Below are positions 1 through 11,811 of a stretch of DNA of 64,000 nt, piece after piece. How positions within the stretch are numbered: position 1 is the stretch's first letter; each line of letters begins with the position of its first letter. The notes below the pieces were generated by a model. That model saw only the letters and a list, made by a program, of their open reading frames with translations. It did not search any database and had not been told where the DNA came from. The position numbers and the translations under genes are program-made. Source of the DNA: Phoronis australis (taxonomy: Eukaryota > Phoronida > Phoronidae); the NCBI GenBank assembly GCA_002633005.1, contig NMRA01000011.1:713931-777930 (forward strand). The letters run 5' to 3'.

Positions 1-3
1 GAG

Positions 4-570
4 ATGCTTGCACGCAACTCGGCGTTCCAGGGAGAGCGTCTGCATTTGTCGTCTTTGCGTATTCGAACACGCAAGTCGGCTATTCGTACAGTTCGTATCT
101 TTGGTAAGTTTTTAGTGTTGTTCTTGTCAGTTCTTACCCTAGATTTTCTACCGAAGATACAGGCAAAACAAAGCACCGAGAAACATGGTGATTTTCCAAA
201 TCGAATATTTCCCTGTAGTGGAAAAAAGATCACGCCGCAAAGGATTGCCGTTTCAGGGAAGATGAACGCCACTTGTCAGAAGAAGGAACACATTAAGACC
301 GTCTGTTTGGCAAAAGAGAAAAGTACGCCAACATTTACTCGGGCATTTGGTTCTGCAGTCAGTAACATTACAGATCGTGATCCTATTCAAATACCATTGC
401 GAATTAATGGAAGAGATTTGTTGTTCGAGGTTGACACGGGATCGGCAGGTAATTTCATATCAAAGCAGACTTGGGCAATTTGGGAAAACCAACACTTAAA
501 GCTAGTCACAGCAAATACTTTCAGAAGCGAATGGCCAGCCACTTCCAGTCATAGGAATCTTCAAGGCTGA
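4..570 (+). pseudogene. Gag C-terminus and retroviral-type aspartic protease, fragment
   Basis: A 188-codon open stretch. The motif LLFEVDTGSAG followed by NFISKQTW is the active-site region of a retropepsin-like protease, which would process the polyprotein of the retroelement. Before it, around 200-310, two zinc knuckles can be read if small shifts are allowed: HAAKDC in one frame and CQKKEHIKTVC in another. The second has lost the Gly-His spacing of the consensus. The reading frame leaves the protease after about residue 155 and ends at a stop. The N-terminal methionine is simply the first in the frame, and the true Gag start lies outside the window. Confidence 0.75.
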
Positions 571-734
571 AGTTTCCATGGATTGTCAGCGTAAAAACGC
601 AGTGGATATTGTTGTCCGCGAAAATGTTCTAATTCTGTAAGTCATTCAGGGATACGCCAACTCAAGACAGACGTTACTTCACTTTGCGGTTTGCAGTTAA
701 AAGAGAAATTCAATGTTCTTCGCTAGCGAACAGA

Positions 735-1562
735 AGTAGATATAAGCCTCCAGAAAGGATACGAGGAACATTTGAAAGAATTTCCTGATCTGCTTAAGCC
801 AGACCTTGGCTGTCTGAAGGATTTTGAACAAGAAGTTAAATTCAAGTCAAACGCCGAGCCACACTTTTGCAAGCCTCGTACTGTACCACATGCACTGCTT
901 GAGGACATTATGCTTATGAAGCAGGTATCAAGCGTGGAGTATGGGTGAAATCTCAATTCAGCAATTATGGAACACCAGTTGTTCCTATGCCAGAAACCAC
1001 ATTTGCCTGGACAAAAGAAACGCACATTGCGTGTTTGTGGTGATTATTCTGTTACCGTAAATTCACAGACACATCGGCATCCGACACCTCTTCCTGAGGA
1101 CCTGATGAGAAAACTGAGTGGTAATCATTTCTATACAAAAATGATTTGGCTGATGCTTATAACCGGATTAAATTAGCTCCTGAAAGACAAAGACGACTAG
1201 CGTTATCTACTCATCAAGGGGTTCATTTTCAAAAACGTCTACCCTTTAGCATTAGTTCTGCTCTAGGGTATTTCCAAAAAATAATGGAAAAGTTATCAGG
1301 TGATCTTCGAGGTGTTACATATTACCTTGATGACATTTCAGTCAGTGGTAAGAATGCTACTGAACACCTAAGTCAGTTGTATGCATTATAGCAAAGATTG
1401 CAAGATAAAGGAATGCGATGCAGAAAAGAAGTGTTGTTTTGCACAACCAACAGTTGGATACATTGGACATTCACAGACGCAAAAGGGTATATCAAAAGGT
1501 TCAAAGGTTGACGCTCTTTTCTTGGTTAGTTGCAATTCTACGGAAAGTTTATTAAAAACGTT
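735..1562 (+). pseudogene. Reverse transcriptase of the gypsy element, broken into three frames
   Basis: Successive frames give the blocks of a Ty3/gypsy reverse transcriptase: FPDLLKPDLGCLKDF and EVKFKSNAEP, then RVCGDYSVTVN with PTPLPEDLMRKLSGN, then ADAYNRIKLAPERQRRLALS (the palm D is in this block), then VTYYLDDISVSGKNATEH, the catalytic YxDD motif. A stop follows LSQLYAL at 1389, and the thumb resumes as CRKE..CCFAQPTVGYIGHS. At least three frameshifts and two stops are present. The equivalent RT in the second copy (10873-11712) has partly different lesions, so decay went on after the duplication or in two alleles. Confidence 0.8.
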
Positions 1563-1659
1563 TCCACTCTTTCTGACCCACTAAATCGGCTAACACGAAA
1601 GAATATTTCATGGAGATGGTGAAAAGAAGAACAAGCTGCTTCCAAAATTTGAAATAAAC

Positions 1660-1890
1660 TCTTTGCTCAGATGCTGTGTTTGTTCATTTCGATCCTAATG
1701 TAAATATTGGAATTTCATGCGGTGTCTCTCAGATGTACGAACAGGTGTAGTTCTTTTTTACCGTTACGTGGATAGCAGTGAACGTGCGATTTCAAATGGT
1801 TCTAAGACTCTAACGAGCACTCAACGTAAATACAGCCAAATTCAATAGGAAGCTTTAGACATAGCAATAAAATGTACTATCTTTATTCTA
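1660..1890 (+). pseudogene. RNase H (RT-associated) remnant of the gypsy element
   Basis: Around 1678-1885 the plus strand reads FVHFDPNVNIGISCGVSQMYEQ, then DSSERAISNGSKTLTSTQRKYSQIQ, a stop, and EALDIAIKC. This is the pattern of the RNase H domain that follows RT in gypsy elements (normally a D-A-S active-site strand, then the A-SR-L-ER-Y-EKE-A stretch). The active-site Asp-Ala-Ser is replaced by GVS, and a TAG interrupts the conserved Q-EAL. The domain is absent from copy 2, where the sequence jumps from the RT directly to material equivalent to 5142 and onward. Confidence 0.65.
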
Positions 1891-2386
1891 TTCATATCCA
1901 TTACAAACAAATAAGTAACGACCGAGTATTTAGTAAAATTTAATAAAAGTACGTATCACACGCCTTTTTTACTTGCCGGGATTTTTTGTGATTTTTAGTG
2001 GGGGTCAGTTTTTTTGGCTTTCACTGAAAGGATTTTCATGATATATGCATCAAACTAATCCTTATTTAATTTTGCATTCAGAGCAGAGTGTACAATTTTT
2101 AGTTTTGTACTTTAAAAAGTGAAAAATTAAGTGACGTAATTTACCATACTATAAAATTCCCGTCTAGAAAATTCTCGAAAGTTTGCAGGCAGTGACATCA
2201 CCATCAATCATATCTTAATCCATCCCACCAAAAATTCAGTCAACCAATCAATCGCGATCCATCCAGGAGCACTTCCAAAAATGGTATGTTTTTGACAGTT
2301 TGGGTTGCCAAGACACCTTAGAAAAATAGCAACCGTCGTCAAGTGACGTTACAAACCCCGCCCCTTCGTCTCACTTTGCCAAAAAG
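1891..2386. other. Gene-less stretch, A+T rich, promoter-like at its end
   Basis: No coding capacity is visible. From about 2335 the sequence becomes G+C richer, with TGACGTTAC and CCCCGCCCCTTC just before the candidate first exon at 2387. This looks like a small promoter with a CRE-like and a GC-box-like site, but it is judged only by eye. Confidence 0.3.
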
Positions 2387-2486
2387 ATGTCAATGGAAAT
2401 TCAGCCATATTTTACCTTCGGAGCTGACGAAATCGAGCGCGTCATGTCTGGCAATAGCATCGATATGAACGTCCGAATCATCAAAG
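2387..2486 (+). CDS. Candidate first coding exon of an unrecognised gene
   Basis: An ATG in fair context (AAAAAGATGT) opens about 33 codons beginning MSMEIQPYFTFGADEIER and ending ...VRIIKG at a consensus splice donor (AAAG|GTAAGC). The C-rich, CRE-bearing sequence just upstream fits a promoter. No downstream exon could be joined, because the next 2 kb is occupied by a TIR element and an assembly gap. I do not recognise the peptide. It could be a chance open frame, and the absence of a second copy in the duplicated unit gives no comparison. Confidence 0.3.
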
Positions 2487-2868
2487 GTAAGCCACTTTCG
2501 TTAAAACTTTGAATTATAGAGACAAAAGTAATATTTTGCGACGTTTTCCCGATCGTTGAGTGGCAGGCCACGTCGTCTGCTTGCGCGGGAAACGGAGGTC
2601 ACGATAGCAGGTTTGTGTTTTATGGTTTCTTTGCAAACCTTACGGATTAGAAATTGAACCAACCAGCCTTATATATCACTTAAACTGTTTAAAAGGGAAC
2701 TGTATTTTATTCTGAATAAATTCTGGAATTGTTGATTAATTTCGTAAATAATTCAACAAAACAAATTGAACTTATATTCTCTAACGAAGCTCAAAAAACT
2801 ACCGGCTTGGAGCACTGCTAAGACGTATTTGGCGGGGGCAAAGCCACTGTCCTGTGTTAGCGTGCAAT

Positions 2869-4156
2869 CAAGGAGTGTAGTAGTCTAGGAGAGTTCACTT
2901 GTGAGTTCGCTGTTACCGCTACTACTAGCGCCGCCAAGTGGTGAACAAGCTACGGTCAACCAGGAAGCGCCAAAACAATGGGGACGGACGCATTTTGCAG
3001 TGCGATAAATTGCATGAATTGATCCACGAAAACCCCANNNNNNNNNNNNNNNNNNNNNNNNNNNNNNNNNNNNNNNNNNNNNNNNNNNNNNNNNNNNNNN
3101 NNNNNNNNNNNNNNNNNNNNNNNNNNNNNNNNNNNNNNNNNNNNNNNNNNNNNNNNNNNNNNNNNNNNNNNNNNNNNNNNNNNNNNNNNNNNNNNNNNNN
3201 NNNNNNNNNNNNNNNNNNNNNNNNNNNNNNNNNNNNNNNNNNNNNNNNNNNNNNNNNNNNNNNNNNNNNNNNNNNNNNNNNNNNNNNNNNNNNNNNNNNN
3301 NNNNNNNNNNNNNNNNNNNNNNNNNNNNNNNNNNNNNNNNNNNNNNNNNNNNNNNNNNNNNNNNNNNNNNNNNNNNNNNNNNNNNNNNNNNNNNNNNNNN
3401 NNNNNNNNNNNNNNNNNNNNNNNNNNNNNNNNNNNNNNNNNNNNNNNNNNNNNNNNNNNNNNNNNNNNNNNNNNNNNNNNNNNNNNNNNNNNNNNNNNNN
3501 NNNNNNNNNNNNNNNNNNNNNNNNNNNNNNNNNNNNNNNNNNNNNNNNNNNNNNNNNNNNNNNNNNNNNNNNNNNNNNNNNNNNNNNNNNNNNNNNNNNN
3601 NNNNNNNNNNNNNNNNNNNNNNNNNNNNNNNNNNNNNNNNNNNNNNNNNNNNNNNNNNNNNNNNNNNNNNNNNNNNNNNNNNNNNNNNNNNNNNNNNNNN
3701 NNNNNNNNNNNNNNNNNNNNNNNNNNNNNNNNNNNNNNNNNNNNNNNNNNNNNNNNNCAAATTTTATTGTCCATGGAGGTATGAACTGTTATAAGGAAAG
3801 ATAATTTGCCTTGTTAAGAACTCAAACATGAAACAAAACCGTGATAGATTTTGAAGGGAGCTTCAAAAGAATAAAAACAAATACACTTTAATATTGATTA
3901 AAATACACATTTTCATTCTCATTCGATTATAAGTGGATGTTAGTTTACGTATTCTAACCATTTTCAATCACACAGTAATTTTATTGCACGTTGAACGTCA
4001 TTTAAGTATGAATTCATCAGTGTTTACATTGTTCGGACTGCGCTCCTAAGTAAGTATTGATTATTCACCGCTTGGAGCGCTAGTGTTTCGACCGGTAACC
4101 ATTGCGGCGAATGGTAAAATGGCGGAGTGAACTCTCCTATACTCGTACACTCCTTG
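2869..4156. mobile_element. DNA-transposon-like element with TIRs and 7-bp target duplication, mostly masked by a gap
   Basis: The ends are inverted copies: CAAGGAGTGTAGTAG and TAGGAGAGTTCACT at 2869-2910 match, on the other strand, the sequence ending at 4156 (AGTGAACTCTCCTA then TACACTCCTTG). Similarity continues inward to about 2950 and 4060 (ACTAGCGC, AGTGGTGAA). The element is flanked on both sides by GTGCAAT (2862-2868 and 4157-4163), a plausible 7-bp target duplication. That size suggests a hAT-like or P-like integration. The interior is largely the unsequenced gap 3038-3757, so any gene is hidden. Confidence 0.65.
3038..3757. other. Assembly gap of 720 N
   Basis: This is a run of N inside the TIR element. 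Any open frame running through it is an artefact. Confidence 1.
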
Positions 4157-4169
4157 GTGCAATCAAGTA

Positions 4170-5141
4170 GCGTTTTTCATATTGTCGGAATAAGAAATTT
4201 TAGAGTGAAATGTCGGGTCACCAGGGATACTTGTTTGAGCCGAGAAAACACAAAGTGATAACCAGTCATCGTCATCGTCAGAGGTGCCATTTGCTAAAAA
4301 TTTGAGACGTCTTTCGGGACATGATGACAGCTTCGCAGCACCAAGGTTGTTCTAAAATTCGGTTTGCTGGTATAGAAATACTAAAAACTTGTAACAAAAT
4401 GAAACACGTTCCGATAATTTATATAACATGTACGCAACGCAGGTAGCGTCAGCGACGAACACTTGATAAAAGAATCGGCGGAAAAGAAACTGGTAAAGGT
4501 CAGGTGACGTAATCGCAAAAAGCCGACTCAAGAGAACACATCACAATTTTAGCAGCAGCCGAAGAACGATCGCTAACTTTTCCAACACCGGTAAATACAG
4601 AAGTTAGTTTACTCTAGAAACCTGGTTCCTATGTTTACTCGAGGATGAGATTAGTTTTAATGACATTAATTTTGAGTCTGATTTTATTTGTCCATTTTTT
4701 ACCCATATCACCTCAAACCTGCAGACATATATTTAGGATACAGCTTTGGGCCAAGTCTTGGGTAACCCGGCGATGGTATGCGATGACCATCCCTTTAGAA
4801 GACACCTGTTTCGAAGAGATTGAGCAACCAAGTGCCATACAAAAAGGCATAGAGAACCTATTACAGCACTGTGGCAAACAATAAAAAATAAGGACGATTG
4901 ATACAACGATAATTTACGATGTCACCTCTTCAAAATATGACATAAGCAATGAATGTGTAAAGCAGCCGATACCCCGCCTTCACGTCACTGACACATCAGC
5001 CAATCAGCGATCGCTTTCAGAAGTCAGTGTTTTAACCATGAATACAAATCGGCTTTTGTTTGGCACACAAGTCAGGCAAAGGTGCGTTTTATTTGTATGT
5101 TAGAACCGATTAACTGCAACATTATTATGAATACAGTCCCC
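4170..5141. other. Region with no supported gene, present only in the first duplicated unit
   Basis: The only long frame, 4645-4884, would start with a hydrophobic leader (MRLVLMTLILSLILFVHF) resembling a signal peptide. It has no conserved feature and no supporting neighbour. I see nothing else coding. The second duplicated unit lacks this whole stretch. Confidence 0.3.
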
Positions 5142-5238
5142 TTCTAAGTCGTTGTTTACGCGAGTTTGGTTCACGTTAGATATCATAAAACTTATTTTTT
5201 TGACCGTGGCAACTGCCACGAACAAATGTGCTGCAAAA

Positions 5239-8200
5239 ATGGCGGCCTACAAATCAAAAACGCGAGTATGTATAATTATTGGTAAAAAGTCTATGTATAT
5301 TTACTGTCATGACTTATTCGGCCTAGTTTCTAGTTTTTTATATTGATAAAAGTTCATTTGAGAGTCATTTAATTATCAAATGTGACTAGTTTATCAAAAA
5401 ATATGCAATTTCCACTTTCCGATTATTTTTTGTTTTACCCACGTATGACGTCAGTTGTTTAGGGAAGCCCTTTTGACGGATATTCCGATGTTTATACTAT
5501 CAATTAACGGCGTATCAATTCTTAATTTACAGCCCGCATTTAGAGAAACCGTTCAAGTTCCAGAAAATGTTATGTTGTTTTTCCCTCCGTCTATCACATG
5601 TATCCAGGGTCCCAATTAAACTGAGGAATATAACTGATTAAAGCGGTTTAGCCCGAAATTCAGTCACAAACCCATTTTTGATTACCACTTAGTCCACTCG
5701 CAAAAATATTCCGAGGTAAAAACGGATGTGATTTTTACAGTTAAAAAATAAACCCTTTGTTAGGCTTGGCACAAGGCTCGGCTGAAGTTGAGACCGTGTG
5801 CCGTGTTTTATTACAAAATCCCTTCTTTACTTGATTAAGGGACAAAATGTATTGATTTTATAGCAGTAAGTTACCTACATCCAAATTTAATAATTGCGAC
5901 ATAAACTTAACTACAATTTACCTCCCCTTTTGATGGTTTTCGTGGGTGTACGTTATATCTCCTTACTTCGTGGTAAGATCTCTATTAGAAGCCATGGACA
6001 CAGGTGAGTATGCAGGTATGTCAGAGTTAGAGAAGATCAAAGCTTTTGAGGTAAGCATATCAACGCTTCATAGTTCAGCGATTATTCCTGCACATAAACG
6101 GATAAGGAAGTACATACACTCCTCGAAAGAACACGAATCAGTCAGTTGAAAAATGATTTATCTCAATGCACCCAGCGGCAAAGCAAGACGACTAGGGCTG
6201 AATTTCTGTCGCTTACCAAGTCCAACGACGAGCTCAAAAAAGATCTACGGCGCGTCAAAAGAATGAGGAACTACTACGAAGAACAGAACGCCTCTTCGCG
6301 ACAGGAGAACGACATCCTTCAGCAACGCCTTGTTTTGCAAACCAGGGACGGATTCGACCAGGAACGTGCTGCTGAGCATGCTCAGTGGAAGGAGAAGGAG
6401 CATGCCCTTCACAAAAACATCAAACAAGTAAGCAACAAAATAAATTGAAAAAGGCTAACTATGACATTTGTTCCAAGAAAATTGCTGAACTGCAGGATAA
6501 CATCAAATATTGGCAACTTGCCGCCACTCAGTACGAATACCAAATACGCACTTTCATCAGAGACCGGCAATTCATCACCTTCAAGGACGGACGGTACAGC
6601 GATAAGATCAGACTGCTGTACATGGAGCTCATGTCCATGCAAGTCAACTCGCGCAACGTTGAAAGAATCATCAAGTGAGTTTACAATTGTTACATTTCGT
6701 TAGAACTTTTAGAAAGCAATTTTGAAATTATTAGTTCGTGCACATAAAACCGGAAATACCTGATTAAGCTACTTATGTTTTTTAACGACAATATAGCAGG
6801 ACTTTCCAGTACTTGATGAAATTGACATTTACTTTATGTTATGACATACACACAAAATTTCTGTATAAATAACTATGCAATGATAATAAGTTGATTGTTT
6901 ACTCTTACAGAACAGTACTGAGCACGGTGACAGAGAAGACGTCCGTCGGACTACCTCGAGAGTCCTTCGCTCGCTACATGCTTCTTGAAGCGCTGTCCTT
7001 GGCTATTCCGCATCTTCAGATAGAGCTCCAGTCAGAGCAGTCATCCTTGGTGTATATGGAACCTCTAAGATTGGTCATCACTATGGCCAGGAAGAGATAA
7101 CCAGGTTATCTGTTCCTGCTGTGGCACTGGAGCCACATCGTTTTCGAACGGTCAGACGATGAGGCTATGACTGCGTGACATGGGCTGTTGTGATGCTGAA
7201 GCTTACCTTGCGAACACCCAAGGCATGCTCACCCAGGTGTCTCGTGAAGCTGCTCTCACCGACTCGTTCCTTAAGAAGACAGTGGCAAAGATGTACAAAA
7301 CCATGACTGACATGGCCAGCACCTGCAAGAAACTGAACGGTTTTTTACACAAGTGGAGAGCTGAACTCATTCCTGATGTTGTATCGCATTGGGATGAGTT
7401 GAGTGATCCTGAGCAACAAAAACTACTATCTATGAACAATTTCTGGTGTTGCCTTCACTATCTTGTAGGTTTGGCTTATCAAGCTTATAAGACCTTGGCT
7501 TCCTGGGAGAACATCTTGCATAGTGGTAGGACAACTGGGTCACCTTCACTCCCAGGGGGATACGCCAAACCCGGAAAACAACTCGTCTAGTGCGCGCCGT
7601 TTGCAAAGCTGTCCAGGACCGTGGCTGTGAAAGATCTGGCAAGCTGGTACAGTTTAGGGAGTACATCCAGGAGGAAACTTTGGTTGATACGGTTCCTCTG
7701 AAGCCCTTCAAAGGTAACCGTTTCAACATATTGTTTGAGAATGTGGCTGGCACTTTTTACCTTTTTGAAGACCTTAAAATCTTCTTCGAAAGGGTGAAAA
7801 GTGAAAACCGCGTCCTTGGAGCTGTGAATGCAGACTTAAATGTGGATTTTTTCAGGAGTGGCACACAAGCTCTCGGGTTGATTTCCAAAATTGTCACTGA
7901 GCTCCTGCGGAGGAAGTTGGAGATGGCAAACCATATAAACGAAGTTACACCAGTGCTCCAGCAGTTGAATGAAAGGTTTCGGGTGTGCTCTTTGGATGTT
8001 TCGAGTCTGAGACAACCAAGAACCAGTTGATCAACCAGCGCCTTCTGAAGGACCACTTGGATGGAAGGAAATTTGCTGTTTGGACGGAAGAGATGCAGAT
8101 GGAGACCACGTCTGTGCCGATCACCAACAAGGGCCCTGAGCAGATGTTCGGTCAGTTTGATCGAATAATCTGGCTTAAGCCTTCAGCTACAACCCTTGTT

Positions 8201-9575
8201 GTAGAAGCCATCGCCATGTAGAACAAGAATAAGCCGATTTACTGGATAGACAGTGAGTCTCCAGACATGAGAGGTTTATATTGAGCATGCACGGTTTTCC
8301 GTGAGGCGTAAGAAGGAAGAGTTTAAGGTACAGTGTTAACTTCTGAAAAATAAAATGAAAAGTGTCTATTAATTGTTAGCTTCTCAAACCTCCAAAATGC
8401 ACTTAAACCACTTCATAAGTAGGATATCCAGTCTATTCGGATAATGTTAGTACATTCAAATGGAGTATTTAGAAATAATGAATTTGGGGATATGAAGTTA
8501 AGCATAATCATAATCATGCATGGTTTAATAATGTTAGGAATATTTTGTAATTGGACATTAAGTGAAGCAGACACAATAATTTTACAAGCTGTAATTGATT
8601 GACTTAATTTAAATTGACATATTTTCAGACGCGAAAACCTGCAGCACAGCGTGAACGTCAACTCTGCCTTGCCTCAAAGCGACAGAAAGCTGCAGACAGG
8701 AAACTGGCAGACAGAGTTAGGAGAGAGAAGATGACGAATGAACTGCAGTAGGTCGGCAGCCTCATAACATCACCCGAGTCTCATGATACCCATCTGCAGG
8801 CAGTTACTGATGCAAGGAAAGGTAAGGTTGTAGTGATAAATATTAAGTCTAGAAAGTTTGTGATACAAGAGAATAATGCAAATGGTATTTGGAATCTATT
8901 TGCCAGTGGTAAGAAGATGTCCCTTGATGTATTGGTATCCAATCCGAAATGTGCAATACGTGAAACTCTAGATGAATTTGGTAGCAGTGCAACATCTACT
9001 TATTTAGCTACCACAGATTCATCGGTAAATTCTGATATTACTGCCTTAAAACTTCCAATTGCAGGAGATGGTTCTTAAGGAAAAAGAAAAGCTGTCGTCA
9101 TCCAAACGCCACTGTCCCAAGCAACTTGATGTTCCGTGTGTGAACGAGCCCTCAGATCCCCTGGGGAAACGTGTTAACCATCTGTGTGTTGATAGTGACG
9201 GTGAGAAATGGTATCGTGGTGTCATCACTACTATGTCTGAAAGGCGATGTAAAACGATGTACACTATACGGTACGATTGTGATCCAGAATCACGTACACA
9301 CTTCCGCTGCTTGAAGATCTGGAGAAGGGGGATCTAGAACTCATTCCACTGGATCCTAAGTGGTTGGTGGGGAAGAGAGTCGACCACCGGTTCAAATGTG
9401 CAGAAGATGGTGAGGAGTACTGGTATACTGGGAAAGTCATCTCGTACGTCAAGGACTAGGAAACTCACGTGATAGAATACGAGACTGAGGAGAATGGTGA
9501 GAATGACGATGAGGATGAAGAGCTAGAAGTGTATGAGGAACCTCTCCTGCAGGACTACACAAGTGGTGATATTAG
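5239..9575 (+). pseudogene. Multi-exon coiled-coil / Tudor-like repeat-family protein, copy 1, inactivated
   Basis: I recognise the layout as a repeated family common in invertebrate genomes but have no name for it; a mobile-element origin is inference. A candidate exon 1 (5239-5265, MAAYKSKTR) ends in a GTATGT donor. Further parts are an acidic start (MDTGEYAGMSELEKIKAF), a coiled coil (6146-6448, shifting frame to 6674), a 235-bp GT-AG intron (6675-6910), the core (6911-8220), an intron (8328-8628), a basic coil (RQKAADRKLADRVRREKM) and two Tudor-like modules (9150-9570, EKWYRGVITTMSERRCK). The core keeps blocks such as KLNGFLHKWRAELIP and NNFWCCLHYLVGLA. Lesions include a 37-bp insertion near 7090, two deletions near 8010 (about 22 and 97 bp), frameshifts, and stops after NELQ and before ETHVIEYETEE. 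Confidence 0.7.
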
Positions 9576-9630
9576 AATTTTGTACCTTTCTGTACAAATT
9601 CTCTGACAATAAGGGCCTTGTAAATGCGCT

Positions 9631-9636
9631 AATAAA
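9631..9636 (+). promoter_or_regulatory. Polyadenylation signal of pseudogene copy 1
   Basis: AATAAA in GCGCTAATAAAGCAATG lies about 60 bases after the end of the second Tudor-like module and is followed by GT-rich sequence. The same hexamer is kept at the same place in copy 2. Confidence 0.6.
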
Positions 9637-10019
9637 GCAATGCTGGTTTTGTTTTTGAAGTTCAAATTGAGTATAAGTCCAAACGTTTATGTACACTGAG
9701 CATCACTGGACTCGACCTAAGGTAATTTCAATTCCATCAAGAAATTCAGTAAAGTTTTATTTTGTGAGTTAAAATGTGACCAATGTAAGAGTAAGAATGT
9801 GAATGTCTTTTTCATAAGGTAATTAAGTTATTTGTAAATTTGTTTGTTGTGAGCTGTGTCAAGGAGAATGTAAACTTTTAAGAAGTATAAATTGTTAATG
9901 TTTGTTATTGTTTATTAGAATTTTATTTTTTATTAACTTACATGTTATTTAATGCTGATTGTTTACAGCTCGCAACATGCAATTTGTCTTGAAGTTTAAA
10001 ATAGTTTAAGATGCTCAAG

Positions 10020-10020
10020 N
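10020..10020. other. Single N at the junction of the two duplicated units
   Basis: One unknown base sits exactly where unit 1 stops and the sequence leading into the second gypsy fragment begins. It may mark a join between contigs rather than a true base. Confidence 0.9.
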
Positions 10021-10045
10021 CTCTTGGGGGTTGAGATGATGATTA

Positions 10046-11712
10046 ATGACGCTGGACGCCGAAGACTCTCCAACAGATATGGTGGGGAGGAATGCTGAAA
10101 GGCTTTGGAGTTGTCTCCCATTTAAACTTGATGGCAACGTCCAAGGAGAAGCTTGCACGCAACTAGGCGTTCCAGAGAGAGCGTCTGCATTCGTCGTCTT
10201 TGCGTATTCGAACACGCAAGTCGGCTATTCGTACAGTTCGTATCTTTGGTAAGTGTTTAGTGTTGTTCTCGTTAGTTCTTACCCTAGATCTTCTACCGAA
10301 GATACAAGCAAAACAAAGCACTGAGAAACATGGTGATTTTCTTTCCAAATCGAATATTTCCCAGTAGAGGAAAAAAGATCACGTCGCAAAGGATTGCAGT
10401 TTCAGGGAAGATGAACGCCACTTGTCAGAAGAAGGAACACATTAAGACCGTCTGTTTGGCAAAAGAGAAAAATACGCCAACATTTACTCGGGCATTTGGG
10501 TCTGCAGTCAGTAACATTACAGATCGCGATCCTATTCAAATACCATTGCGAATTAATGGAAGAGATTTGTTGTTCGAGGTCGACACGAGATCGGCAGATA
10601 ATTTCATATCAAAGCAGACTTGGGCAAATTTGGGAAAACCAACACTTAAAGCTAGTCACAGCAAATACTTTCAGAAGCGAATGGCCAGCCACTTCCAGTC
10701 ATAGGAATCTTCAAGGCTGAAGTTTGCATGGATTGTCAGCGTAAAAACACAGTGGATATTGTTGTCCGCGAAAATGTTTTAATCCTGCAGGTCATTCAGG
10801 GATACGCCAACTCAAGACAGACATTACTTCACTTTGCGGTTTGCAGTTAAAAGAGAAATTCAATGTTCTTCGCTAGCGAATAGAAGTAGATATAAGCCTC
10901 CAGAAAGGATGCGAGGAACATTTTAAAGAATTTCCTGATCTGCATAAGCCAGACCTTGGTTGTTTGAAGGATTTTGAACAAGAAGTTAAATTCAAGTCAA
11001 ACGCCGAGCCACAATTTTGCAAGCCTCGTACTGTACCACATGCATTGCTTGAGGACATTATGCTTATAAAGCAGGTATCAAGCGTGGAGTATGGGTGAAA
11101 TCTCAACTCAGCGATTATGGAACACCCGTTGTTCCTATACAGAAACCACATTTGCCTGGACAAAAGAAACGTACAGTGCGTGTTTGTGGTGATTATTCTG
11201 TTACCGTAAATTCACAGAGACACATCGACATCCGACACCTCTTATTGAGGACCTGATGAGAAAACTGAGTGGTAACCATTTCTTTACAAAATTGATTTGT
11301 ATGATGCTTATAACCGGATTAAATTAGTTCCTGAAAGACAAAGACGACTAGCGCTATCTACTCATCAAGGGGTTCGTCTTCAAAAACGCCTAACCTTTGG
11401 CATTAGTTCTGCTTTGGGTATTTCCAAAAAATAATGGAAAAATTATCAGGTGATCTTCGAGGTGTTACATTTTACCTTGATGACATTTTAGTCAGTGGTA
11501 AGAATGCTATTGAACACCTAGGTCTCTTGCATGCATTATAGCAAAGATTGCAAGATAAAGGAATGCAATGCAGAAAAGAAAAGTGTTGTTTTGCACAACC
11601 AACAGTTGGATACATTGGACATTCACTGACGCAAAAGGACATATCAAAAGTTTCAAAGGTTGACGTTCTTTTCTTGGTTCGTTGCAATTCTACGGAAAGT
11701 TTATTAAAAACG
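10046..11712 (+). mobile_element. Ty3/gypsy-type retrotransposon fragment, copy 2, degenerate
   Basis: Second copy of the gag-pol fragment at 1-1562, reaching about 100 bases further 5'. It carries the same zinc-knuckle remnant (CQKKEHIKTVC), a protease whose active site has decayed to DTRSAD, and a reverse transcriptase with VTFYLDDILVSGKNAIEH (about 11465-11518). It stops within the RT thumb at TTATTAAAAACG and is joined directly to the block equivalent to 5142, so the RNase H and about 3.6 kb present in copy 1 are missing. Frameshifts are partly shared with copy 1 and partly private. No LTRs were identified. Confidence 0.85.
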
Positions 11713-11811
11713 TTGCTTAAGTCGTTGTTTACGCGAGTTTGGTTCACGTTAGATATCATACAACTTATTTTTTTGATCGTGGCAACTGCCACGAACAAAT
11801 GTGCTGCAAAA

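Larger units (their letters stand above)
1..1890 (+). mobile_element. Ty3/gypsy-type retrotransposon fragment, copy 1, degenerate
   Basis: A gag-pol fragment that begins before the window and ends near 1890. In order one reads two CCHC zinc-knuckle remnants (about 200-310), an aspartic protease with DTGSAG (about 436-453), reverse transcriptase with YLDD (about 1321-1332), and the start of an RNase H domain (about 1675-1885). This Gag/PR/RT/RNase H order is that of Ty3/gypsy elements. Several frameshifts and stop codons separate the blocks, so no working polyprotein is possible. No LTRs and no integrase were seen. Bases 1-1562 match 10146-11712 closely, the second copy in the duplication. Confidence 0.85.
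5142..10019 (+). repeat. Duplicated unit, copy 1 (matches 11715-16690)
   Basis: From TAAGTCGTTGTTTACGCGAG onward, this block is matched almost base for base by 11715-16690, with scattered substitutions and indels of 1 to about 100 bases. It covers the promoter side, all exons and introns of the pseudogene, and its 3' flank down to AGATGCTCAAG. Copy 1 ends exactly at the single N at 10020. Copy 2 continues past the same AGATGCTCAAG with TTTTCC. Confidence 0.9.

Noticed and set aside
2885-3804. Long frames of 270-290 codons on both strands
   Set aside because: They consist almost wholly of N from the assembly gap.
4645-4884. Secreted small protein (hydrophobic leader)
   Set aside because: The leader is A+T-rich low complexity, with no conserved body and no second copy for comparison.
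5999-6145. Two alternative introns (donors GTGAGT at 6001 and GTAAGC at 6051) in the duplicated pseudogene
   Set aside because: A 95-base intron ending at 6145 would restore the frame, but its 3' end is not pyrimidine rich and the frame within it is open in both copies. Left unresolved.
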